A DNA stretch of 64,000 nucleotides from Pagrus major. Its lineage: Eukaryota; Chordata; Actinopteri; Spariformes; Sparidae. Location: the NCBI RefSeq assembly GCF_040436345.1, contig NC_133238.1, forward strand, positions 5,520,150-5,584,149. Reading direction: 5' to 3'. Positions 33,230 through 44,296 of the stretch are shown piece after piece (within the stretch, counting starts at the first letter, position 1; the number at the start of each line of letters is the position of its first letter). The position numbers were made by a program, and so were the translations under genes. The notes beneath the pieces were generated by a model. It did no database searches, had not been told where the DNA came from, and saw only the letters and a program-made list of their open reading frames with translations.

Positions 33230-33331
33230 GCTGGTCCTCTGGCCAGAAAGGAGCCGGTATGATATAGCCGCCGACGCTATTTACTTTATTGTGCCCCATA
33301 CACCGCTCGACAACAATAGAGTCAGTTGATC
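33230..33331 (-). other. 5' UTR of LINE copy 2
   Basis: 102 bp between U1 nt 34 and the ORF1 ATG. It holds an upstream ATG at 33299 that opens a 68-codon frame overlapping the ORF1 start, which could lower ORF1 translation. I see no convincing internal promoter in so short a leader. Confidence 0.8.
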
Positions 33332-33365
33332 CTTGATCATGGTATCTCCCCTGCCAGGTAAGTAT
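33332..33365 (-). pseudogene. U1 snRNA copy 27, 5' part (nt 1-34), split by LINE copy 2
   Basis: U1 nt 1-34 with the intact upstream region (TG) lead straight into the LINE 5' UTR. Nt 35-37 are absent. The promoter could drive a full-length LINE RNA with a 34-nt U1 leader. Confidence 0.94.
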
Positions 33366-34010
33366 GAGTTGGAACAGTCTGACACAGGATGGCCTTTCCC
33401 AGGCTCAGCCCCCTGGCTGACGGTGCCTCTTGGGGGATAATAGCAGAGTTAGGTGCCTTGGGCAATTTGCTCATCCTCATTGGGCACTAAAAGTTGCTGC
33501 AAATTCAAAAACACTGGTGCGACTTGACGAGGGTGGCTGGTCCACACATTGTGCCTGTTTTGTGTCCTTTTTCCAGCGATCCATCGCTCGGCAAAATAGA
33601 AAAATAACACTCCGTCAACGGCCACTTGGCATGATGTCTCCGCCCAGTCTGAATGCAACCAGAGACAATGTGCCGCACAAAAGCCTACCAGTAGGCATTC
33701 CAGCAATGGACGTGTCCAGACCACATTTCTTATGCAATGCCTCGCAGAGGAGGAGACGCAACAAGGTTTGTGCCGTCTCTAGCAGGCCACGCCCACTCTG
33801 CCCTTTTACCGGGAAAACGGGTAACCCGCACGCAACGCACTGCGACACAGCAGACGCCGGTGTACTGCAACGCTGTGACTTTCAGGACGGATTGAAACGG
33901 TAACACAAGGACCCCAAAGCAGCATTCAGAGGTTGAAGGTTGGCTTTCCGAGCTGCTCGGCAGAAAGCGCGCCAGACGAGCACTCACTTGTTTTTCTTCC
34001 ACATTGTCAT

Positions 34011-34174
34011 CAGGGGAGAGCGCGGACGCAGTCCCCCACTACCACAAATTATGCAGTCGAGATTCCCACATTTGGGGAATTCGCAGGGGTCAGCACAACC
34101 GGAGTGCAATGGCTGAGCCTCGCCCTGGGTGAACCACCTTCTTGATCATGGTATCTCCCCTGCCAGGTAAGTAT
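34011..34174 (-). ncRNA. RNU1: U1 snRNA copy 28
   Basis: Full length. CC allele in the 3' flank; upstream TG. First intact U1 after LINE copy 2. Confidence 0.96.
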
Positions 34175-34819
34175 GAGTTGGAACAGTCTGACACAGGATG
34201 GCCTTTCCCAGGCTCAGCCCCCTGGCTGACGGTGCCTCTTGGGGGATAATAGCAGAGTTAGGTGCCTTGGGCAATTTGCTCATCCTCATTGGGCACTAAA
34301 AGTTGCTGCAAATTCAAAAACACTGGTGCGACTTGACGAGGGTGGCTGGTCCACACATTGTGCCTGTTTTGTGTCCTTTTTCCAGCGATCCATCGCTCGG
34401 CAAAATAGAAAAATAACACTCCGTCAACGGCCACTTGGCATGATGTCTCCGCCCAGTCTGAATGCAACCAGAGACAATGTGCCGCACAAAAGCCTACCAG
34501 TAGGCATTCCAGCAATGGACGCGTCCAGACCACATTTCTTATGCAATGCCTCGCAGAGGAGGAGACGCAACAAGGTTTGTGCCGTCTCTAGCAGGCCACG
34601 CCCACTCTGCCCTTTTACCGGGAAAACGGGTAACCCGCACGCAACGCACTGCGACACAGCAGACGCCGGTGTACTGCAACGCTGTGACTTTCAGGACGGA
34701 TTGAAACGGTAACACAAGGACCCCAAAGCAGCATTCAGAGGTTGAAGGTTGGCTTTCCGAGCTGCTCGGCAGAAAGCGCGGGAGACGAGCACTCATTTGT
34801 TTTTCTTCCACATTGTCAT

Positions 34820-34983
34820 CAGGGGAGAGCGCGGACGCAGTCCCCCACTACCACAAATTATGCAGTCGAGATTCCCACATTTGGGGAATTCGCAGGGGTC
34901 AGCACAACCGGAGTGCAATGGCTGAGCCTCGCCCTGGGTGAACCACCTTCTTGATCATGGTATCTCCCCTGCCAGGTAAGTAT
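34820..34983 (-). ncRNA. RNU1: U1 snRNA copy 29
   Basis: Full length. 3'-box T allele; upstream GG; upstream spacer B-type. Confidence 0.96.
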
Positions 34984-35628
34984 GAGTTGGAACAGTCTGA
35001 CACAGGATGGCCTTTCCCAGGCTCAGCCCCCTGGCTGACGGTGCCTCTGGGGGGATAATAGCAGAGTTAGGTGCCTTGGGCAATTTGCTCATCCTCATTG
35101 GGCACTAAAAGTTGCTGCAAATTCAAAAACACTGGTGCGACTTGACGAGGGTGGCTGGTCCACACATTGTGCCTGTTTTGTGTCCTTTTTCCAGCGATCC
35201 ATCGCTCGGCAAAATAGAAAAATAACACTCCGTCAACGGCCACTTGGCATGATGTCTCCGCCCAGTCTGAATGCAACCAGAGACAATGTGCCGCACAAAA
35301 GCCTACCAGTAGGCATTCCAGCAATGGACGTGTCCAGACCACATTTCTTATGCAATGCCTCGCAGAGGAGGAGACGCAACAAGGTTTGTGCCGTCTCTAG
35401 CAGGCCACGCCCACTCTGCCCTTTTACCGGGAAAACGGGTAACCCGCACGCAACGCACTGCGACACAGCAGACGCCGGTGTACTGCAACGCTGTGACTTT
35501 CAGGACGGATTGAAACGGTAACACAAGGACCCCAAAGCAGCATTCAGAGGTTGAAGGTTGGCTTTCCGAGCTGCTCGGCAGAAAGCGCGCCAGACGAGCA
35601 CTCACTTGTTTTTCTTCCACATTGTCAT

Positions 35629-35792
35629 CAGGGGAGAGCGCGGACGCAGTCCCCCACTACCACAAATTATGCAGTCGAGATTCCCACATTTGGGGAATTC
35701 GCAGGGGTCAGCACAACCGGAGTGCAATGGCTGAGCCTCGCCCTGGGTGAACCACCTTCTTGATTATGGTATCTCCCCTGCCAGGTAAGTAT
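35629..35792 (-). ncRNA. RNU1: U1 snRNA copy 30, G28A variant
   Basis: Full length with G28A (plus-strand T at 35765). CC allele in the 3' flank; upstream TG with GAGGGGGGCTGG. Confidence 0.95.
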
Positions 35793-36437
35793 GAGTTGGA
35801 ACAGTCTGACACAGGATGGCCTTTCCCAGGCTCAGCCCCCTGGCTGACGGTGCCTCTTGGGGGATAATAGCAGAGTTAGGTGCCTTGGGCAATTTGCTCA
35901 TCCTCATTGGGCACTAAAAGTTGCTGCAAATTCAAAAACACTGGTGCGACTTGACGAGGGGGGCTGGTCCACACATTGTGCCTGTTTTGTGTCCTTTTTC
36001 CAGCGATCCATCGCTCGGCAAAATAGAAAAATAACACTCCGTCAACGGCCACTTGGCATGATGTCTCCGCCCAGTCTGAATGCAACCAGAGACAATGTGC
36101 CGCACAAAAGCCTACCAGTAGGCATTCCAGCAATGGACGCGTCCAGACCACATTTCTTATGCAATGCCTCGCAGAGGAGGAGACGCAACAAGGTTTGTGC
36201 CGTCTCTAGCAGGCCACGCCCACTCTGCCCTTTTACCGGGAAAACGGGTAACCCGCACGCAACGCACTGCGACACAGCAGACGCCGGTGTACTGCAACGC
36301 TGTGACTTTCAGGACGGATTGAAACGGTAACACAAGGACCCCAAAGCAGCATTCAGAGGTTGAAGGTTGGCTTTCCGAGCTGCTCGGCAGAAAGCGCGGG
36401 AGACGAGCACTCATTTGTTTTTCTTCCACATTGTCAT

Positions 36438-36601
36438 CAGGGGAGAGCGCGGACGCAGTCCCCCACTACCACAAATTATGCAGTCGAGATTCCCACATTT
36501 GGGGAATTCGCAGGGGTCAGCACAACCGGAGTGCAATGGCTGAGCCTCGCCCTGGGTGAACCACCTTCTTGATCATGGTATCTCCCCTGCCAGGTAAGTA
36601 T
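36438..36601 (-). ncRNA. RNU1: U1 snRNA copy 31
   Basis: Full length. 3'-box T allele, the last one in the window; upstream GG; upstream spacer has GGACGTGTCC. Confidence 0.96.
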
Positions 36602-37246
36602 GAGTTGGAACAGTCTGACACAGGATGGCCTTTCCCAGGCTCAGCCCCCTGGCTGACGGTGCCTCTGGGGGGATAATAGCAGAGTTAGGTGCCTTGGGCA
36701 ATTTGCTCATCCTCATTGGGCACTAAAAGTTGCTGCAAATTCAAAAACACTGGTGCGACTTGACGAGGGTGGCTGGTCCACACATTGTGCCTGTTTTGTG
36801 TCCTTTTTCCAGCGATCCATCGCTCGGCAAAATAGAAAAATAACACTCCGTCAACGGCCACTTGGCATGATGTCTCCGCCCAGTCTGAATGCAACCAGAG
36901 ACAATGTGCCGCACAAAAGCCTACCAGTAGGCATTCCAGCAATGGACGTGTCCAGACCACATTTCTTATGCAATGCCTCGCAGAGGAGGAGACGCAACAA
37001 GGTTTGTGCCGTCTCTAGCAGGCCACGCCCACTCTGCCCTTTTACCGGGAAAACGGGTAACCCGCACGCAACGCACTGCGACACAGCAGACGTTGGTGTA
37101 CTGCAACGCTGTGACTTTCAGGACGGATTGAAACGGTAACACAAGGACCCCAAAGCAGCATTCAGAGGTTGAAGGTTGGCTTTCCGAGCTGCTCGGCAGA
37201 AAGCGCGGGAGACGAACACTCACTTGTTTTTCTTCCACATTGTCAT

Positions 37247-37410
37247 CAGGGGAGAGCGCGGACGCAGTCCCCCACTACCACAAATTATGCAGTCGAGATT
37301 CCCACATTTGGGGAATTCGCAGGGGTCAGCACAACCGGAGTGCAATGGCTGAGCCTCGCCCTGGGTGAACCACCTTCTTGATCATGGTATCTCCCCTGCC
37401 AGGTAAGTAT
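37247..37410 (-). ncRNA. RNU1: U1 snRNA copy 32
   Basis: Full length. Upstream GG. Its 3' flank has private changes near 37092 (GTTGG) and 37215 (ACGAACAC). Confidence 0.96.
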
Positions 37411-38055
37411 GAGTTGGAACAGTCTGACACAGGATGGCCTTTCCCAGGCTCAGCCCCCTGGCTGACGGTGCCTCTGGGGGGATAATAGCAGAGTTAGGTG
37501 CCTTGGGCAATTTGCTCATCCTCATTGGGCACTAAAAGTTGCTGCAAATTCAAAAACACTGGTGCGACTTGACGAGGGTGGCTGGTCCACACATTGTGCC
37601 TGTTTTGTGTCCTTTTTCCAGCGATCCATCGCTCGGCAAAATAGAAAAATAACACTCCGTCAACGGCCACTTGGCATGATGTCTCCGCCCAGTCTGAATG
37701 CAACCAGAGACAATGTGCCGCACAAAAGCCTACCAGTAGGCATTCCAGCAATGGACGCGTCCAGACCACATTTCTTATGCAATGCCTCGCAGAGGAGGAG
37801 ACGCAACAAGGTTTGTGCCGTCTCTAGCAGGCCACGCCCACTCTGCCCTTTTACCGGGAAAACGGGTAACCCGCACGCAACGCACTGCGACACAGCAGAC
37901 GCCGGTGTACTGCAACGCTGTGACTTTCAGGACGGATTGAAACGGTAACACAAGGACCCCAAAGCAGCATTCAGAGGTTGAAGGTCGGCTTTCCGAGCTG
38001 CTCGGCAGAAAGCGCGGGAGACGAGCACTCACTTGTTTTTCTTCCACATTGTCAT

Positions 38056-38219
38056 CAGGGGAGAGCGCGGACGCAGTCCCCCACTACCACAAATTATGCA
38101 GTCGAGATTCCCACATTTGGGGAATTCGCAGGGGTCAGCACAACCGGAGTGCAATGGCTGAGCCTCGCCCTGGGTGAACCACCTTCTTGATCATGGTATC
38201 TCCCCTGCCAGGTAAGTAT
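38056..38219 (-). ncRNA. RNU1: U1 snRNA copy 33
   Basis: Full length. Upstream GT. Confidence 0.96.
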
Positions 38220-38864
38220 GAGTTGGAACAGTCTGACACAGGATGGCCTTTCCCAGGCTCAGCCCCCTGGCTGACGGTGCCTCTGTGGGGATAATAGCAG
38301 AGTTAGGTGCCTTGGGCAATTTGCTCATCCTCATTGGGCACTAAAAGTTGCTGCAAATTCAAAAACACTGGTGCGACTTGACGAGGGTGGCTGGTCCACA
38401 CATTGTGCCTGTTTTGTGTCCTTTTTCCAGCGATCCATCGCTCGGCAAAATAGAAAAATAACACTCCGTCAACGGCCACTTGGCATGATGTCTCCGCCCA
38501 GTCTGAATGCAACCAGAGACAATGTGCCGCACAAAAGCCTACCAGTAGGCATTCCAGCAATGGACGCGTCCAGACCACATTTCTTATGCAATGCCTCGCA
38601 GAGGAGGAGACGCAACAAGGTTTGTGCCGTCTCTAGCAGGCCACGCCCACTCTGCCCTTTTACCGGGAAAACGGGTAACCCGCACGCAACGCACTGCGAC
38701 ACAGCAGACGCCGGTGTACTGCAACGCTGTGACTTTCAGGACGGATTGAAACGGTAACACAAGGACCCCAAAGCAGCATTCAGAGGTTGAAGGTCGGCTT
38801 TCCGAGCTGCTCGGCAGAAAGCGCGGGAGACGAGCACTCACTTGTTTTTCTTCCACATTGTCAT

Positions 38865-39028
38865 CAGGGGAGAGCGCGGACGCAGTCCCCCACTACCACA
38901 AATTATGCAGTCGAGATTCCCACATTTGGGGAATTCGCAGGGGTCAGCACAACCGGAGTGCAATGGCTGAGCCTCGCCCTGGGTGAACCACCTTCTTGAT
39001 CATGGTATCTCCCCTGCCAGGTAAGTAT
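38865..39028 (-). ncRNA. RNU1: U1 snRNA copy 34
   Basis: Full length. Upstream GT; the upstream spacer carries the linked pair AAACCACTGG (near 39171) and GAGACGATG (near 39325), shared only with copies 48 and 49. Confidence 0.96.
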
Positions 39029-39673
39029 GAGTTGGAACAGTCTGACACAGGATGGCCTTTCCCAGGCTCAGCCCCCTGGCTGACGGTGCCTCTGTGGGGA
39101 TAATAGCAGAGTTAGGTGCCTTGGGCAATTTGCTCATCCTCATTGGGCACTAAAAGTTGCTGCAAATTCAAAACCACTGGTGCGACTTGACGAGGGTGGC
39201 TGGTCCACACATTGTGCCTGTTTTGTGTCCTTTTTCCAGCGATCCATCGCTCGGCAAAATAGAAAAATAACACTCCGTCAACGGCCACTTGGCATGATGT
39301 CTCCGCCCAGTCTGAATGCAACCAGAGACGATGTGCCGCACAAAAGCCTACCAGTAGGCATTCCAGCAATGGACGCGTCCAGACCACATTTCTTATGCAA
39401 TGCCTCGCAGAGGAGGAGACGCAACAAGGTTTGTGCCGTCTCTAGCAGGCCACGCCCACTCTGCCCTTTTACCGGGAAAACGGGTAACCCGCACGCAACG
39501 CACTGCGACACAGCAGACGCCGGTGTACTGCAACGCTGTGACTTTCAGGACGGATTGAAACGGTAACACAAGGACCCCAAAGCAGCATTCAGAGGTTGAA
39601 GGTCGGCTTTCCGAGCTGCTCGGCAGAAAGCGCGGGAGACGAGCACTCACTTGTTTTTCTTCCACATTGTCAT

Positions 39674-39837
39674 CAGGGGAGAGCGCGGACGCAGTCCCCC
39701 ACTACCACAAATTATGCAGTCGAGATTCCCACATTTGGGGAATTCGCAGGGGTCAGCACAACCGGAGTGCAATGGCTGAGCCTCGCCCTGGGTGAACCAC
39801 CTTCTTGATCATGGTATCTCCCCTGCCAGGTAAGTAT
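39674..39837 (-). ncRNA. RNU1: U1 snRNA copy 35
   Basis: Full length. Upstream GG; upstream spacer with CCGCATGC near 40300, also seen near 61823. Confidence 0.96.
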
Positions 39838-40482
39838 GAGTTGGAACAGTCTGACACAGGATGGCCTTTCCCAGGCTCAGCCCCCTGGCTGACGGTGCCT
39901 CTGGGGGGATAATAGCAGAGTTAGGTGCCTTGGGCAATTTGCTCATCCTCATTGGGCACTAAAAGTTGCTGCAAATTCAAAAACACTGGTGCGACTTGAC
40001 GAGGGTGGCTGGTCCACACATTGTGCCTGTTTTGTGTCCTTTTTCCAGCGATCCATCGCTCGGCAAAATAGAAAAATAACACTCCGTCAACGGCCACTTG
40101 GCATGATGTCTCCGCCCAGTCTGAATGCAACCAGAGACAATGTGCCGCACAAAAGCCTACCAGTAGGCATTCCAGCAATGGACGCGTCCAGACCACATTT
40201 CTTATGCAATGCCTCGCAGAGGAGGAGACGCAACAAGGTTTGTGCCGTCTCTAGCAGGCCACGCCCACTCTGCCCTTTTACCGGGAAAACGGGTAACCCG
40301 CATGCAACGCACTGCGACACAGCAGACGCCGGTGTACTGCAACGCTGTGACTTTCAGGACGGATTGAAACGGTAACACAAGGACCCCAAAGCAGCATTCA
40401 GAGGTTGAAGGTCGGCTTTCCGAGCTGCTCGGCAGAAAGCGCGGGAGACGAGCACTCACTTGTTTTTCTTCCACATTGTCAT

Positions 40483-40646
40483 CAGGGGAGAGCGCGGACG
40501 CAGTCCCCCACTACCACAAATTATGCAGTCGAGATTCCCACATTTGGGGAATTCGCAGGGGTCAGCACAACCGGAGTGCAATGGCTGAGCCTCGCCCTGG
40601 GTGAACCACCTTCTTGATCATGGTATCTCCCCTGCCAGGTAAGTAT
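40483..40646 (-). ncRNA. RNU1: U1 snRNA copy 36
   Basis: Full length. Upstream GG. Confidence 0.96.
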
Positions 40647-41291
40647 GAGTTGGAACAGTCTGACACAGGATGGCCTTTCCCAGGCTCAGCCCCCTGGCTG
40701 ACGGTGCCTCTGGGGGGATAATAGCAGAGTTAGGTGCCTTGGGCAATTTGCTCATCCTCATTGGGCACTAAAAGTTGCTGCAAATTCAAAAACACTGGTG
40801 CGACTTGACGAGGGTGGCTGGTCCACACATTGTGCCTGTTTTGTGTCCTTTTTCCAGCGATCCATCGCTCGGCAAAATAGAAAAATAACACTCCGTCAAC
40901 GGCCACTTGGCATGATGTCTCCGCCCAGTCTGAATGCAACCAGAGACAATGTGCCGCACAAAAGCCTACCAGTAGGCATTCCAGCAATGGACGCGTCCAG
41001 ACCACATTTCTTATGCAATGCCTCGCAGAGGAGGAGACGCAACAAGGTTTGTGCCGTCTCTAGCAGGCCACGCCCACTCTGCCCTTTTACCGGGAAAACG
41101 GGTAACCCGCACGCAACGCACTGCGACACAGCAGACGCCGGTGTACTGCAACGCTGTGACTTTCAGGACGGATTGAAACGGTAACACAAGGACCCCAAAG
41201 CAGCATTCAGAGGTTGAAGGTCGGCTTTCCGAGCTGCTCGGCAGAAAGCGCGGGAGACGAGCACTCACTTGTTTTTCTTCCACATTGTCAT

Positions 41292-41455
41292 CAGGGGAGA
41301 GCGCGGACGCAGTCCCCCACTACCACAAATTATGCAGTCGAGATTCCCACATTTGGGGAATTCGCAGGGGTCAGCACAACCGGAGTGCAATGGCTGAGCC
41401 TCGCCCTGGGTGAACCACCTTCTTGATCATGGTATCTCCCCTGCCAGGTAAGTAT
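41292..41455 (-). ncRNA. RNU1: U1 snRNA copy 37
   Basis: Full length. Upstream GG; no difference from copy 36's unit noticed. Confidence 0.96.
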
Positions 41456-42100
41456 GAGTTGGAACAGTCTGACACAGGATGGCCTTTCCCAGGCTCAGCC
41501 CCCTGGCTGACGGTGCCTCTGGGGGGATAATAGCAGAGTTAGGTGCCTTGGGCAATTTGCTCATCCTCATTGGGCACTAAAAGTTGCTGCAAATTCAAAA
41601 ACACTGGTGCGACTTGACGAGGGTGGCTGGTCCACACATTGTGCCTGTTTTGTGTCCTTTTTCCAGCGATCCATCGCTCGGCAAAATAGAAAAATAACAC
41701 TCCGTCAACGGCCACTTGGCATGATGTCTCCGCCCAGTCTGAATGCAACCAGAGACAATGTGCCGCACAAAAGCCTACCAGTAGGCATTCCAGCAATGGA
41801 CGCGTCCAGACCACATTTCTTATGCAATGCCTCGCAGAGGAGGAGACGCAACAAGGTTTGTGCCGTCTCTAGCAGGCCACGCCCACTCTGCCCTTTTACC
41901 GGGAAAACGGGTAACCCGCACGCAACGCACTGCGACACAGCAGACGCCGGTGTACTGCAACGCTGTGACTTTCAGGACGGATTGAAACGGTAACACAAGG
42001 ACCCCAAAGCAGCATTCAGAGGTTGAAGGTCGGCTTTCCGAGCTGCTCGGCAGAAAGCGCGGGAGACGAGCACTCACTTGTTTTTCTTCCACATTGTCAT

Positions 42101-42264
42101 CAGGGGAGAGCGCGGACGCAGTCCCCCACTACCACAAATTATGCAGTCGAGATTCCCACATTTGGGGAATTCGCAGGGGTCAGCACAACCGGAGTGCAAT
42201 GGCTGAGCCTCGCCCTGGGTGAACCACCTTCTTGATCATGGTATCTCCCCTGCCAGGTAAGTAT
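42101..42264 (-). ncRNA. RNU1: U1 snRNA copy 38
   Basis: Full length. Upstream GG; a gene-less unit follows to the right. Confidence 0.96.
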
Positions 42265-42912
42265 GAGTTGGAACAGTCTGACACAGGATGGCCTTTCCCA
42301 GGCTCAGCCCCCTGGCTGACGGTGCCTCTGGGGGGATAATAGCAGAGTTAGGTGCCTTGGGCAATTTGCTCATCCTCATTGGGCACTAAAAGTTGCTGCA
42401 AATTCAAAAACACTGGTGCGACTTGACGAGGGTGGCTGGTCCACACATTGTGCCTGTTTTGTGTCCTTTTTCCAGCGATCCATCGCTCGGCAAAATAGAA
42501 AAATAACACTCCGTCAACGGCCACTTGGCATGATGTCTCCGCCCAGTCTGAATGCAACCAGAGACAATGTGCCGCACAAAAGCCTACCAGTAGGCATTCC
42601 AGCAATGGACGCGTCCAGACCACATTTCTTATGCAATGCCTCGCAGAGGAGGAGACGCAACAAGGTTTGTGCCGTCTCTAGCAGGCCACGCCCACTCTGC
42701 CCTTTTACCGGGAAAACGGGTAACCCGCACGCAACGCACTGCGACACAGCAGACGCCGGTGTACTGCAACGCTGTGACTTTCAGGACGGATTGAAACGGT
42801 AACACAAGGACCCCAAAGCAGCATTCAGAGGTTGAAGGTCGGCTTTCCGAGCTGCTCGGCAGAAAGCGCGGGAGACGAGCACTCACTTGTTTTTCTTCCA
42901 CATTGTCATCAG

Positions 42913-43326
42913 ACAAATAACACTCCGTCAACGGCCACTTGGCATGATGTCTCCGCCCAGTCTGAATGCAACCAGAGACAATGTGCCGCACAAAAGCCTA
43001 CCAGTAGGCATTCCAGCAATGGACGCGTCCAGACCACATTTCTTATGCAATGCCTCGCAGAGGAGGAGACGCAACAAGGTTTGTGCCGTCTCTAGCAGGC
43101 CACGCCCACTCTGCCCTTTTACCGGGAAAACGGGTAACCCGCACGCAACGCACTGCGACACAGCAGACGCCGGTGTACTGCAACGCTGTGACTTTCAGGA
43201 CGGATTGAAACGGTAACACAAGGACCCCAAAGCAGCATTCAGAGGTTGAAGGTCGGCTTTCCGAGCTGCTCGGCAGAAAGCGCGGGAGACGAGCACTCAC
43301 TTGTTTTTCTTCCACATTGTCATCAG
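42913..43326 (-). repeat. Gene-less 414-bp unit
   Basis: Same deletion join as at 2328; first of ten in the right segment. Confidence 0.95.
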
Positions 43327-43487
43327 GGGAGAGCGCGGACGCAGTCCCCCACTACCACAAATTATGCAGTCGAGATTCCCACATTTGGGGAATTCGCAGG
43401 GGTCAGCACAACCGGAGTGCAATGGCTGAGCCTCGCCCTGGGTGAACCACCTTCTTGATCATGGTATCTCCCCTGCCAGGTAAGTAT
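43324..43487 (-). ncRNA. RNU1: U1 snRNA copy 39
   Basis: Full length. Its 3' flank is a gene-less unit; upstream GC. Confidence 0.96.
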
Positions 43488-44132
43488 GAGTTGGAACAGT
43501 CTGACACAGGATGGCCTTTCCCAGGCTCAGCCCCCTGGCTGACGGTGCCTCTGCGGGGATAATAGCAGAGTTAGGTGCCTTGGGCAATTTGCTCATCCTC
43601 ATTGGGCACTAAAAGTTGCTGCAAATTCAAAAACACTGGTGCGACTTGACGAGGGTGGCTGGTCCACACATTGTGCCTGTTTTGTGTCCTTTTTCCAGCG
43701 ATCCATCGCTCGGCAAAATAGAAAAATAACACTCCGTCAACGGCCACTTGGCATGATGTCTCCGCCCAGTCTGAATGCAACCAGAGACAATGTGCCGCAC
43801 AAAAGCCTACCAGTAGGCATTCCAGCAATGGACGCGTCCAGACCACATTTCTTATGCAATGCCTCGCAGAGGAGGAGACGCAACAAGGTTTGTGCCGTCT
43901 CTAGCAGGCCACGCCCACTCTGCCCTTTTACCGGGAAAACGGGTAACCCGCACGCAACGCACTGCGACACAGCAGACGCCGGTGTACTGCAACGCTGTGA
44001 CTTTCAGGACGGATTGAAACGGTAACACAAGGACCCCAAAGCAGCATTCAGAGGTTGAAGGTCGGCTTTCCGAGCTGCTCGGCAGAAAGCGCGGGAGACG
44101 AGCACTCACTTGTTTTTCTTCCACATTGTCAT

Positions 44133-44296
44133 CAGGGGAGAGCGCGGACGCAGTCCCCCACTACCACAAATTATGCAGTCGAGATTCCCACATTTGGGGA
44201 ATTCGCAGGGGTCAGCACAACCGGAGTGCAATGGCTGAGCCTCGCCCTGGGTGAACCACCTTCTTGATCATGGTATCTCCCCTGCCAGGTAAGTAT
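44133..44296 (-). ncRNA. RNU1: U1 snRNA copy 40
   Basis: Full length. Upstream GG. Confidence 0.96.

Larger units (their letters stand above)
27971..33331 (-). mobile_element. U1-specific Tx1-type LINE, copy 2 (full 5' end)
   Basis: 5361 bp, same family and orientation as copy 1, with only scattered differences. Its 3' junction with U1 nt 38 is identical to copy 1. The 5' end keeps a 102-bp 5' UTR and meets U1 nt 34; nt 35-37 are missing and there is no long target duplication. GATCAA, which is U1 nt 28-33, recurs at the first bases of the element, so either the element starts with it or target sequence was copied at closure. ORF1 is complete and ORF2 is frameshifted near its C-terminus. Copy 1 cannot be its duplicate because the 5' junctions differ. 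Confidence 0.93.
33366..36601. repeat. Four-unit block, right copy of a duplicated segment
   Basis: It has the same allele order as 23963-27198, including the U1 G28A copy. The spacing between blocks equals five units plus LINE copy 2, less the three deleted U1 bases. Confidence 0.8.

Noticed and set aside
10147-33331. The two LINEs as one insertion later duplicated with the array
   Set aside because: The 5' junctions differ: U1 nt 54 with a 13-17-bp duplication versus nt 34 with a 3-bp deletion.
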